From: Deltaproteobacteria bacterium
Lineage (GTDB): Bacteria > Desulfobacterota > SM23-61
Assembly: GCA_029857975.1 (NCBI GenBank)
Contig: JAOUFX010000267.1
Location: 1-5,429 of the forward strand
Length of the DNA stretch: 5,429 nt
Direction of reading: 5' to 3'
Shown here: positions 1-4,888 of the stretch, in pieces
How positions within the stretch are numbered: position 1 is the stretch's first letter
How the letters are laid out: each line of letters opens with the position of its first letter
Made by a program: the position numbers and the translations under genes
Notes under the pieces: generated by a model
What the model saw: the letters and a program-made list of their open reading frames with translations, nothing else
Told to the model about the DNA's origin: nothing
The model's database searches: none

Positions 1-225
1 AATTTCAATAACAGAAGAAACTTGCCGTACCCACTCCAGACGGGTTTTACGGTTTTCCAGCGTAGCCGCAATGTCCAGCATGGCCAGCTCATCGGCCCCT
101 TCGTTTTGGTAGAATCGGGCGTGTTCCACCGGGTCGCCGGCATCCCGCAAATCGACAAAATGAACTCCCTTGGTAACCCGTCCGTTTTTCATATCCAGGC
201 AAGGCATGATCTTTATTGCCTCCAT
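1..225 (-). CDS. hisF: HisF-family cyclase (imidazole glycerol phosphate synthase cyclase subunit or close paralog), N-terminal part
   Basis: Partial gene: 75 codons run in frame from the ATG at 225 to the left edge of the window. HisF is the cyclase half of imidazole glycerol phosphate synthase, a cytoplasmic TIM-barrel enzyme of histidine synthesis that works with the glutaminase HisH. Visible here are the first strand with [13 protein letters not shown] (residues 8-20), including Asp11 at the position of the known catalytic aspartate, then LRDAGDPVE (27-34) and [10 protein letters not shown] (43-52), all hallmarks of HisF rather than HisA. The start is supported by AGAAAGGA six bases upstream. 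A second ATG at codon 7 would cut into the first strand. The opening IKIMPCLDM differs from the usual KRIIPCLDV, so a HisF-like paralog outside histidine synthesis is possible. The second catalytic Asp and the phosphate sites lie outside the window. No other his gene is visible. The symbol is therefore family-level. Confidence 0.85.
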   Translation of the reverse strand, partial: MEAIKIMPCLDMKNGRVTKGVHFVDLRDAGDPVEHARFYQNEGADELAMLDIAATLENRKTRLEWVRQVSSVIEI

Positions 226-289
226 CTTTTATCCTTTCTTTAAAGCGTGGTATAAGGCTCATATCTTGCGTAAAAAATAACTTTCCCAT

Positions 290-327
290 CCTCCCAACCC
301 CTCTTTAAAAAAGGGGGGCAAGGGGGG
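290..327. repeat. GC-rich 38-base imperfect palindrome
   Basis: Two nested stems are visible: 298-306 (CCCCTCTTT) pairs with 310-318 (AAAGGGGGG) around an AAA loop, and 290-295 (CCTCCC) pairs with 322-327 (GGGGGG) across small internal loops. Each stem contains one T-G mismatch that would be a wobble pair in plus-strand RNA. It lies 65 bases upstream of the hisF-like start codon. No gene ends beside it and no T-tract follows a simple stem, so I do not call it a terminator. From memory, similar runs of C's and G's around a TTTAAAA centre are dispersed in many Desulfobacterota-like genomes. Copy number in this genome cannot be seen from one window. Confidence 0.6.
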
Positions 328-473
328 ATTTTCGCAGCATGCGGCCTGCAGCCTCTCATGCCATACTACTAAAAAAATCCCTACAAAGAAAGAGCCTAAT
401 TTGTTCATCATGAAGTGTGCAGAAGAAGCAAAGACTTGGCCGAGATGGAGCGGGAGGAAGGGCCTTGCCGCAC

Positions 474-657
474 CTTGGTTGGGGCCCAGGAGCCAGGGCG
501 ATTCGCGCCGGCAGCATCGGCCTGGATATTTCTTGGAAAGGGGAAGCCCCTTTCCATCCGCCGCAGGGGGCGGGGCGCTTCTTCCCGCCTTATCCTCAGA
601 GAAATCAGCGCCTTATGGTGCCAAGCGAATCGCCCTGGCTCCTGGGCCTTGGCAAAG
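474..657. repeat. Long imperfect hairpin element with perfect 24-base arms (structured RNA or miniature inverted-repeat element)
   Basis: The arms 483-506 and 625-648 are perfect reverse complements over 24 bases. Outward, pairing continues in plus-strand RNA as G482-U649, G481-U650, U480-G651, U479-G652, G478-C653, then after one G-A mismatch U476-A655, U475-A656 and C474-G657. Inward, imperfect pairing continues in short blocks (510-513 with 619-622, 515-517 with 615-617, 529-533 with 598-602). The distal end carries two further hairpins: GGAAAGGGG (535-543) with CCCCTTTCC (547-555) around AAG, and GGCGGG (569-574) with CCCGCC (584-589). The result is a long rod ending in a fork. The four G-U pairs would be A-C mismatches in the opposite transcript, which favours a plus-strand RNA if the fold is functional. 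I recognise no known RNA family. A mobile inverted-repeat element is the main alternative. Confidence 0.6.
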
Positions 658-696
658 CCATATAAGAAAACCGGGGGTGGCAAGAAATAATTCCTC

Positions 697-724
697 TTGA
701 AATCAGGCTCAGTGGTGATAAATT
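697..724 (+). promoter_or_regulatory. Possible sigma-70-type promoter for the FAH-family gene
   Basis: TTGAAA at 697-702 matches the -35 consensus at four of six positions. After 16 bases comes TAAATT (719-724), also four of six matches to TATAAT. It lies 66 bases upstream of the ATG at 790, in an AT-rich stretch after the hairpin element. A better-looking TATAAC at 732-737 has no matching -35 box at normal spacing. This is a weak prediction by eye. Confidence 0.2.
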
Positions 725-789
725 AAAAGTATATAACTATGGATAGGCTTAAAAATCTGCGTCCCTATCTCTAAATCTCGGGAGATCGA

Positions 790-1746
790 ATGAAGCTCGG
801 TACCTTTGAAATCAGCGGCAGAAAACGGTGGGGAGCATTTGAGGGGCATTGGGCCGTAGACCTTTCCGCGTCTTATCGTGCTTTCCTGGCGGCGAAGGGA
901 GTACTCGACCCGGAGGCAAAGGCAGATGCCGAACTGCCGCCAGAAGCAGGACAGTTTATTTCCCAGAATGAAATTTCTTTGCCCGCGGCCAAAAAGGCGA
1001 TCGATTTTGTGCGGAAGAAAAACTTCCAGGTTCCTGATTGCGCCTACCCTGTTTCCCAGATTACCTTCCGGGCATCCCACCGCCCTCCCAAGATCATCTG
1101 CACGGGAGTGAATTACGAAGACTACCGGAAGCTCATTGGCATCCAGTATTCCCCCGTCCCGCTGGTCTTCCTTAAATCTCCTTCCTGCGTGATCGGACAT
1201 GAAGAAACGATTTTTTTGCCTCAAGGGTATGGGGTTTTTTACCACGAATGGGAATTCTCTTGCGTCATTGCCAAAAGATGCAAAAGGGTTCCCCAAGAGA
1301 AAGTAAACGAGGTAATCTTTGGATACACCATCCTCAATGACATCACGGCCAGGTCTCTCGAAGCTACCAACCGGGAATTCCAACCCTGGGGGAAAAATAT
1401 CGATACTTTTGCTCCCATGGGCCCCTGGATCGTGACTCCCGAGGAAATGCCTCAGGACCTCTACCGTCTGAGAACATTGCGGAGGCGCAATGGGCAATTG
1501 GAGTGCGAATCCAACACGGCCAATATGAGGTTGGGATTCGGCGAGATCATCGAGTTCGTAAGCAACTTTTGGACCCTGGAGCCCGGGGATGTAGTGACCA
1601 CGGCAACTCCTCCTGCCGGCCCTTTTCAGCCCGGGGATGTGATCGAAGCGGAGATCGAAGGGATCGGGGTTTTACGAAATCCAGTGCAGGGTGTCCAGGT
1701 AGATCCAAAGTATGCCGAACAAATCCGGTTAAAGGATGTAGTATAA
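790..1746 (+). CDS. Fumarylacetoacetate hydrolase (FAH) family protein
   Basis: A complete 318-residue enzyme with ATG at 790 and GGGAG five bases upstream. FAH-fold enzymes act on 2-keto acids or beta-diketones (acylpyruvate hydrolysis, 2-hydroxyhepta-2,4-diene-dioate isomerisation, oxaloacetate decarboxylation) with Mg2+ or Mn2+. An N-terminal domain covers about residues 1-95. The catalytic domain starts at PPKIICTGVNYEDY (99-112) and contains PLVFLKSPSCVIG (124-136). The metal-binding Glu-x-Glu is at E153 and E155 (HEWEF), and the third ligand is D184 in NDITAR. GKNIDTFAPMGPW (201-213) is also conserved in the family. The usual TGTPxG motif is altered to TATPPAG (271-277). It is probably cytoplasmic since no signal sequence is visible. 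The substrate cannot be told from the sequence. The neighbours (divergent hisF-like gene, UspA remnant downstream) give no pathway. Family assignment is secure and the exact reaction is open. Confidence 0.93.
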   Translation: MKLGTFEISGRKRWGAFEGHWAVDLSASYRAFLAAKGVLDPEAKADAELPPEAGQFISQNEISLPAAKKAIDFVRKKNFQVPDCAYPVSQITFRASHRPPKIICTGVNYEDYRKLIGIQYSPVPLVFLKSPSCVIGHEETIFLPQGYGVFYHEWEFSCVIAKRCKRVPQEKVNEVIFGYTILNDITARSLEATNREFQPWGKNIDTFAPMGPWIVTPEEMPQDLYRLRTLRRRNGQLECESNTANMRLGFGEIIEFVSNFWTLEPGDVVTTATPPAGPFQPGDVIEAEIEGIGVLRNPVQGVQVDPKYAEQIRLKDVV

Positions 1747-1764
1747 CCTAAAAAAGGCTCTGCA

Positions 1765-1782
1765 CCACAGAGGGCCCAGAGG
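1765..1782 (+). repeat. Two 9-base CACAGAG-type units upstream of the UspA remnant
   Basis: CCACAGAGG (1765-1773) is followed directly by GCCCAGAGG (1774-1782), two units of the same 9-base consensus NCACAGAGR seen three times in each arm of the inverted repeat at 3240-3401. They sit between the FAH-family stop codon and the point where UspA similarity begins. Their A-rich trailer (1783-1800) resembles the A-rich sequence after the units at 3241-3267. Confidence 0.65.
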
Positions 1783-1806
1783 AAAATTAAGATAAAAAAA
1801 GGAAAT

Positions 1807-2175
1807 AAACTCCTTATTTTTGTACGGGTGGTGGAGCCTTTCCATCAGCCTACCGGCGATTATGTTATCGATGAAAAGCAGATTGCGAAAATTGAAGCCG
1901 AACATAAGCTCGCTGCGGAAGAGTACCAAAAGCCGCTGGTCAAGCGGGTGAAATATGAAGGGGTCAGCGTCCAGAACAAGGTTTTGTTCGGGAGAGTCGC
2001 GGAAGGGCTGGCAGATTTTGCCGGGAAGAATCAGATTGATCTGATCGTCATCGCCACCCATAGCCGATCGGGAGTAAGCCGCTGGGTGGGGGGGAGCGTA
2101 GCGGATCGGATTCTGCGCTCTTCCTGCGTTCCGGTTCTCATGGTACGGGCCCCTGGGTGCGTACCTGGGATTTGA
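1807..2175 (+). pseudogene. Universal stress protein (UspA family), 5'-truncated remnant
   Basis: The C-terminal two thirds of a UspA-fold protein, a family that binds ATP or acts in stress response in the cytoplasm. Similarity starts around KLLIFVRVVEPF (1807-1842), which would be the second beta strand. Next come an Asp/Glu/Lys-rich helix, the DLIVIATHSRSG strand and loop, then GGSVADRILRSSCVPVLMVR, the typical last helix and strand. Missing is the first ~40 residues with the opening strand and its conserved Asp near the ATP pocket. In the G-2X-G-9X-G(S/T) nucleotide motif the first Gly is Ser (THSRSG). The first GTG (1828) would give a 115-residue product, but it has no Shine-Dalgarno sequence and lies inside the homologous region. 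The frame is open back to the FAH-family stop at 1744, through repeat-derived sequence. I read it as a broken gene; a short expressed half-domain is the less likely alternative. Confidence 0.75.
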
Positions 2176-2189
2176 TGGGCAACAAAATT

Positions 2190-3218
2190 TTAAGAAGAGA
2201 TCACCCTGGCCACCTGTCCGGCATAGACGACCACGTACCTCAGCAAGAATCCACCCAGGAGAACAGAGGCCGTCACCGCTCCTGAAATCCAGGGGTTGTG
2301 CTCCCGCAGAGCCACATGCTTGATAAAGTGGGGGATCAACTCATAGATTTCGAGGAGCAGAGGAAGCAGGATTCCCAGGCCTACGACCAACCCCCAGAAC
2401 AGGAAGGTAAATTCCCCTCCCATGATCAGTTGGGCAGCCTCCACCGAGCTGCGGGGCGAGGAATAGAGCCCGAAGATGAAAAGAAGGACGGCGATGATGG
2501 ATAAGACCATGAGGGCGAAATCGATAGCATGAACCATGAACTTATTGGTCTCGATCTCCTCCCGGGTCATTCCTCCAAATCCTTTGATAAAACAGCCCAC
2601 AAAACAAATGGAGGCTGTGCCGGTCTTCAGGGCCGATACGAGAAAAAGCATGGGGAGCATGGGATTGTTCCAGAAAGGCCTGGCCACCAGAGCTCCCAGG
2701 AGAACTCCCGTATAAATTCCCAACAAAAGAGAGACCGGAATTCCTGCCAGGCCAACCCAGCCGCGAATTCCGTTCAGGTTCTCCCGGCGAATTTTTTCCA
2801 GAAGGGGGCTCCACTTGACGGTCCGGATAATTTTTACTTTTTCCCACTTTGGGGGAATCCGTTTGAACAGGTCCACCAGTTCGAAACGCTCGGGGAGCCA
2901 GAGGTAAAAGTAAAGGAAACTAAGGAAGGAAAATATCAAAAGAAGCCATGATCCCAGGGACATAACTGAATGGGGTTGAAATGTTACCAGCAGCTTCCAG
3001 AAAAGGAAAGGTCTTTCCAGATCGTAGACGAGGCAGAGAATCCCTAAAATCAGGGGAAAGGGGGCGATGTAAGCTCCGATCCGGGTAATATTCTGGTATT
3101 TTTCTTCGCCAAGGAAATAGGCCAGCGCCGAAATGGCAAAAGCTCCGGCGCTGACTCCGGCGACAAAAAGGTAGAGCGCTACACTCCAATTCCAGAAAAC
3201 AAAAATCTTTCCTTCCAT
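2190..3218 (-). CDS. NrfD/PsrC-family membrane subunit of a molybdoenzyme complex
   Basis: A 342-residue integral membrane protein that exchanges electrons with the quinone pool and anchors the ferredoxin-like subunit. Eight hydrophobic helices are visible at about residues 12-36, 48-66, 86-107, 156-176, 186-210, 229-252, 269-290 and 311-333, as in PsrC-type members. Family signatures include YLFVAGVSAGAF (16-27), the DLERP turn (66-70), SVMSLGSW (84-91), GIYTGVLLGA (167-176), ARPFWNNPMLPMLFL (179-193) and LRYVVVYAGQ (326-335). I start at the ATG at 3218 because AAGGAG lies six bases before it; the in-frame GTG at 3233 overlaps that ribosome site. It is the last gene of the molybdoenzyme cluster here, but a 227-base gap with a hairpin and an inverted repeat separates it from the small lipoprotein gene. 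It ends only 14 bases from the convergent UspA remnant. Confidence 0.93.
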   Translation of the reverse strand: MEGKIFVFWNWSVALYLFVAGVSAGAFAISALAYFLGEEKYQNITRIGAYIAPFPLILGILCLVYDLERPFLFWKLLVTFQPHSVMSLGSWLLLIFSFLSFLYFYLWLPERFELVDLFKRIPPKWEKVKIIRTVKWSPLLEKIRRENLNGIRGWVGLAGIPVSLLLGIYTGVLLGALVARPFWNNPMLPMLFLVSALKTGTASICFVGCFIKGFGGMTREEIETNKFMVHAIDFALMVLSIIAVLLFIFGLYSSPRSSVEAAQLIMGGEFTFLFWGLVVGLGILLPLLLEIYELIPHFIKHVALREHNPWISGAVTASVLLGGFLLRYVVVYAGQVARVISS

Positions 3219-3224
3219 TGGAAA

Positions 3225-3230
3225 CTCCTT
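3225..3230 (-). promoter_or_regulatory. Ribosome binding site that fixes the NrfD-family start
   Basis: AAGGAG on the minus strand, six bases before the ATG at 3218. It overlaps codons 2-3 of the reading frame that opens at GTG 3233, which argues that the upstream GTG is not the initiator. Confidence 0.7.
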
Positions 3231-3239
3231 CACGTATTA

Positions 3240-3401
3240 GCCACAGAGGACACAGAGAGCACAGAGAAACAAAGAAATTGTAAATATAAAGGCTAAAGAA
3301 ACCAGCTTAATAATTTTTTACCAATCAAGACGGATAATTTACGCCTCGGGGTTTATATTTAACTACATTTAAAGCTCTGTGGCCTCGGTGATCTCTGTGG
3401 C
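3240..3401. repeat. Imperfect inverted-repeat element built from 9-base CACAGAG units
   Basis: The left arm has three tandem 9-base units (3241-3249, 3250-3258, 3259-3267; consensus NCACAGAGR). The right arm has three inverted units (3374-3382, 3383-3391, 3392-3400). Further inside, AAATATAAA (3282-3290) pairs perfectly with TTTATATTT (3352-3360). The arms therefore span about 3240-3293 and 3350-3401 around an AT-rich core of ~55 bases. No ORF of note lies within, so it is a non-autonomous element or a structured spacer. It fills most of the gap between the lipoprotein gene and the NrfD-family gene. I found no clear flanking target duplication by eye. The AT-rich core contains TATATT on the minus strand (3283-3288) and could carry a promoter for the NrfD gene, but no good -35 box accompanies it. 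Confidence 0.65.
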
Positions 3402-3415
3402 GAAATAAACGTTTT

Positions 3416-3440
3416 GATTCGCCCCCGGCGAATCTTTTTT
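3416..3440 (+). terminator. Hairpin with T-run, terminator-like on the plus strand
   Basis: GATTCGCC (3416-3423) pairs perfectly with GGCGAATC (3427-3434) around CCC, and six T's follow (3435-3440), a textbook intrinsic terminator reading rightward. The nearest plus-strand gene, the UspA remnant, ends more than 1.2 kb away, so its plus-strand role would be to stop antisense transcription into the molybdoenzyme operon. Read leftward, the same stem begins 11 bases after the lipoprotein stop codon but is followed by AAAACG instead of T's. There it might act as a 3'-end stabilising stem or partial attenuator before the NrfD gene. Confidence 0.55.
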
Positions 3441-3445
3441 CAGCT

Positions 3446-3703
3446 TCACCCGCCCCCTATCTTGGGTTTGAAGTTGGGGTCCGCTTTCCCCATGGAAGCA
3501 TCCCGAAAAATGGCCGGGGTATCTTTGGTGTAAGCAAGCTCCAGCGGCTCGTTCAGCTTTCCCGGAACCGAGGCCATTCTCCAGAGTTTTTCCTGGTTGC
3601 CCAGCCTCGAGGGTTTCTCTTTCTCGCTGCACCCGGCGAGGATGGCCATTCCTCCCACCGTCAGTGCGGCGAAAATGGATTCAATGAAGGTTCTGCGGTC
3701 CAT
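3446..3703 (-). CDS. Small twin-arginine lipoprotein of the molybdoenzyme operon, function unknown
   Basis: An 85-residue protein that I do not recognise as a named family. The N-terminus has a twin-arginine motif (DRRTFIE, residues 2-8), a hydrophobic stretch (9-21) and a lipobox LAGC with Cys25. The precursor should therefore be exported by the Tat system and lipid-anchored, leaving about 61 mature residues. The mature part is polar, contains no further Cys, and ends with FKPKIGGG. No redox-cofactor motif is visible. The ATG at 3703 overlaps the end of the TorD-type gene by 23 bases, indicating translational coupling. A weak AAGGA lies very close to the ATG. Position between the chaperone and the membrane subunit suggests a small accessory or anchoring subunit of the complex, but that is inference. 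The stop is at 3446-3448, just before a strong hairpin. Confidence 0.8.
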   Translation of the reverse strand: MDRRTFIESIFAALTVGGMAILAGCSEKEKPSRLGNQEKLWRMASVPGKLNEPLELAYTKDTPAIFRDASMGKADPNFKPKIGGG

Positions 3704-4328
3704 GGTCCTTGGCCTTCCCTTCTTTCTTTTCGTGGAGTAGAAATAGGTAGATGAGTTCGATCGCGTTGCGATAAAAGGGGTGGGGATGGGCTCGCCCCAT
3801 CTGATCCCTAAGGTTCGGAATCCAGTTCAAATGATCCTCAATAAACCTTTGAATTTGCTCTGGGCCTGCTGAGTGGTAAAGGAAAGATAGGAATTCCAGC
3901 TCGAGCACCAGATGATCCGGGGTGCTGCGGAATTTTTCCGGGACTTCCAAGGACAATTCGCGAAACATTTGCCGCATATGGAGGGCGCAGTCTCCCATGA
4001 GGAGCCCTTTGGTGCCGGCAAAGGCCAGGGCGCATCCACTGTCCTGCGTCCAGGGTTTATAGGTCGATTCTACCAGGGAAATTTTTTCGCCGTGCCCATC
4101 GGTAAAAAGGCGGGCGTATTCCCTCTGCAGGGCGGGCAGAAGATCTTCCGGCTTTTTCCCGGCGAAGAACTCCGAGAGAAGCCGTGGATCGCCTCCCCAC
4201 TGCCGGACGTTTTCCTCGCCAAGGGACCGCATGGCTTCTTGGTCCAGCTCGGCCGTCATGGTCCCCTCCGGCGCGGCCAGGAGAGAAGCGGCCCAAGCGC
4301 AAAAATATTCTTTCTCGGCGTTAGTCAT
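3681..4328 (-). CDS. TorD/DmsD-family molybdoenzyme assembly chaperone
   Basis: A 215-residue all-helical cytoplasmic chaperone. TorD-family proteins bind the Tat signal and apo-form of molybdopterin oxidoreductases, hold them until the cofactor is inserted, and so proofread export. Typical motifs are EYARLF (70-75), the ES.Y segment VESTYKPW (86-93), and PDHLVLELEFLSFLYH (137-152), the family's best-conserved stretch. H166 and W169 in EDHLNWIP follow in the usual place. The length is normal for the family. The ATG at 4328 lies 4 bases after the ferredoxin-subunit stop, with GGAAGG about 9 bases upstream. The Lys-rich tail (201-215) extends into the lipoprotein gene. Its partner is most likely the catalytic subunit encoded at the right edge of the window. 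It is probably co-transcribed with that gene, since there is no room for a promoter. Confidence 0.93.
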   Translation of the reverse strand: MTNAEKEYFCAWAASLLAAPEGTMTAELDQEAMRSLGEENVRQWGGDPRLLSEFFAGKKPEDLLPALQREYARLFTDGHGEKISLVESTYKPWTQDSGCALAFAGTKGLLMGDCALHMRQMFRELSLEVPEKFRSTPDHLVLELEFLSFLYHSAGPEQIQRFIEDHLNWIPNLRDQMGRAHPHPFYRNAIELIYLFLLHEKKEGKAKDHGPQNLH

Positions 4329-4332
4329 TCCC

Positions 4333-4878
4333 TTAGGCCTTCCTATAAAAAATCCTCGGTTTGGTATTCAGGGTCATTTTAAATTGTTTCAGCCGAATCC
4401 GATTTTTAGCGATGTACTGGGAGATTTCACTGCTGGGGTCGTCCAGGTCTCCGAACATGCGAACGCCGGTCATACAGGTGGTCATGCAGGCGGGCTTCCC
4501 GCCTTTTTCCACCAATTCAATACAGAAGCGGCATTTTTCGATGTAGCCTTCTTTTTTGATAATCCGCACGTTGTAGGGACAGGCGGCGATGCAGTATTTG
4601 CACCCGATGCAGTCTTTTTCGTTGACCAGGACAACTCCATCCTTCCTTTTGTGAGAAGCCCCTGTGGGGCAGACCGATACACAGGGCGGGTTGTCGCAAT
4701 GCTGACACTGGACGGGAAGGAATTCCCGGGTAAAATTAGGGAAGGTCCCGTATTCCCTCTCTTCCAGGTGGTTGTAAGCTTCCTTCTCCCGCAAATTGTT
4801 TTGATTCTGGCAGGCGACGCGACAGGCGGAACAGCCTACGCACTTCGTCTCGTCGATGACCATCCCGTATCTTGCCAT
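4333..4878 (-). CDS. Four-cluster [4Fe-4S] ferredoxin-like electron-transfer subunit (DmsB/PsrB/NrfC type)
   Basis: A 181-residue subunit that carries electrons between the NrfD-type membrane protein and the catalytic subunit. Sixteen cysteines fall into four sets in the expected pattern: C13, C16, C19, C23; C58, C61, C66, C70; C90, C93, C96, C100; and C116, C119, C131, C135. That is enough for four [4Fe-4S] clusters, with no ligand missing. It has no signal peptide, as usual for this family, so it would be exported by riding with the Tat-signal-bearing catalytic subunit. The ATG at 4878 has AGAGGA a few bases upstream, and the catalytic-subunit stop is only 10 bases before it. The next gene (TorD type) follows after 4 bases. 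The family is certain. The substrate of the complex (polysulfide, thiosulfate, tetrathionate, DMSO or another) is not decided by this subunit. Confidence 0.96.
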   Translation of the reverse strand: MARYGMVIDETKCVGCSACRVACQNQNNLREKEAYNHLEEREYGTFPNFTREFLPVQCQHCDNPPCVSVCPTGASHKRKDGVVLVNEKDCIGCKYCIAACPYNVRIIKKEGYIEKCRFCIELVEKGGKPACMTTCMTGVRMFGDLDDPSSEISQYIAKNRIRLKQFKMTLNTKPRIFYRKA

Positions 4879-4888
4879 CTTTTCCTCT

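Larger units (their letters stand above)
226..789. other. Divergent intergenic region without a convincing gene
   Basis: This 564-base gap separates the minus-strand hisF-like gene from the plus-strand FAH-family gene, so promoters for both should lie in it. It contains a GC-rich palindrome (290-327) and a long hairpin element (474-657). Frames on both strands stay open across about 401-700. Their conceptual products are low-complexity, rich in Arg, Gly, Pro and Ala, overlap each other in several frames, and match no family I know. The openness follows from GC-rich palindromic sequence, which also makes the two strands resemble each other. I therefore call no CDS here. The flanks (330-420 and 690-780) are more AT-rich, as expected of promoter DNA. 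Confidence 0.7.

Noticed and set aside
401..700. Several overlapping open frames on both strands (for example 415-690 plus and 408-683 minus) that could encode 80-100-residue proteins.
   Set aside because: They overlap in multiple frames, have low-complexity Arg/Gly/Pro/Ala-rich products, no clear ribosome site, and coincide with a palindromic GC-rich element that explains the lack of stops.
709..1497. A 262-codon open frame on the minus strand.
   Set aside because: It is the antisense shadow of the FAH-family gene, which has conserved motifs throughout; the minus-strand product resembles no family.
2142..2165. GGTACG/CGTACC stem at the 3' end of the UspA remnant as a terminator.
   Set aside because: Only six pairs around a 12-base loop, inside the coding frame, and no T-run follows.
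2529..2951. A 140-codon plus-strand frame inside the NrfD-family gene.
   Set aside because: The opposite strand encodes a clear eight-helix membrane protein; the plus-strand product is a low-complexity Gln/Asn/Lys-rich shadow.
3219..3233. GTG at 3233 as the start of the NrfD-family protein.
   Set aside because: The AAGGAG ribosome site lies within its codons 2-3 and is placed six bases before the ATG at 3218, which also fits the family's N-terminus.
3240..3401. Possible CRISPR array from the repeated CACAGAG units.
   Set aside because: The units are 9 bases long, directly adjacent without spacers, and arranged as an inverted pair.
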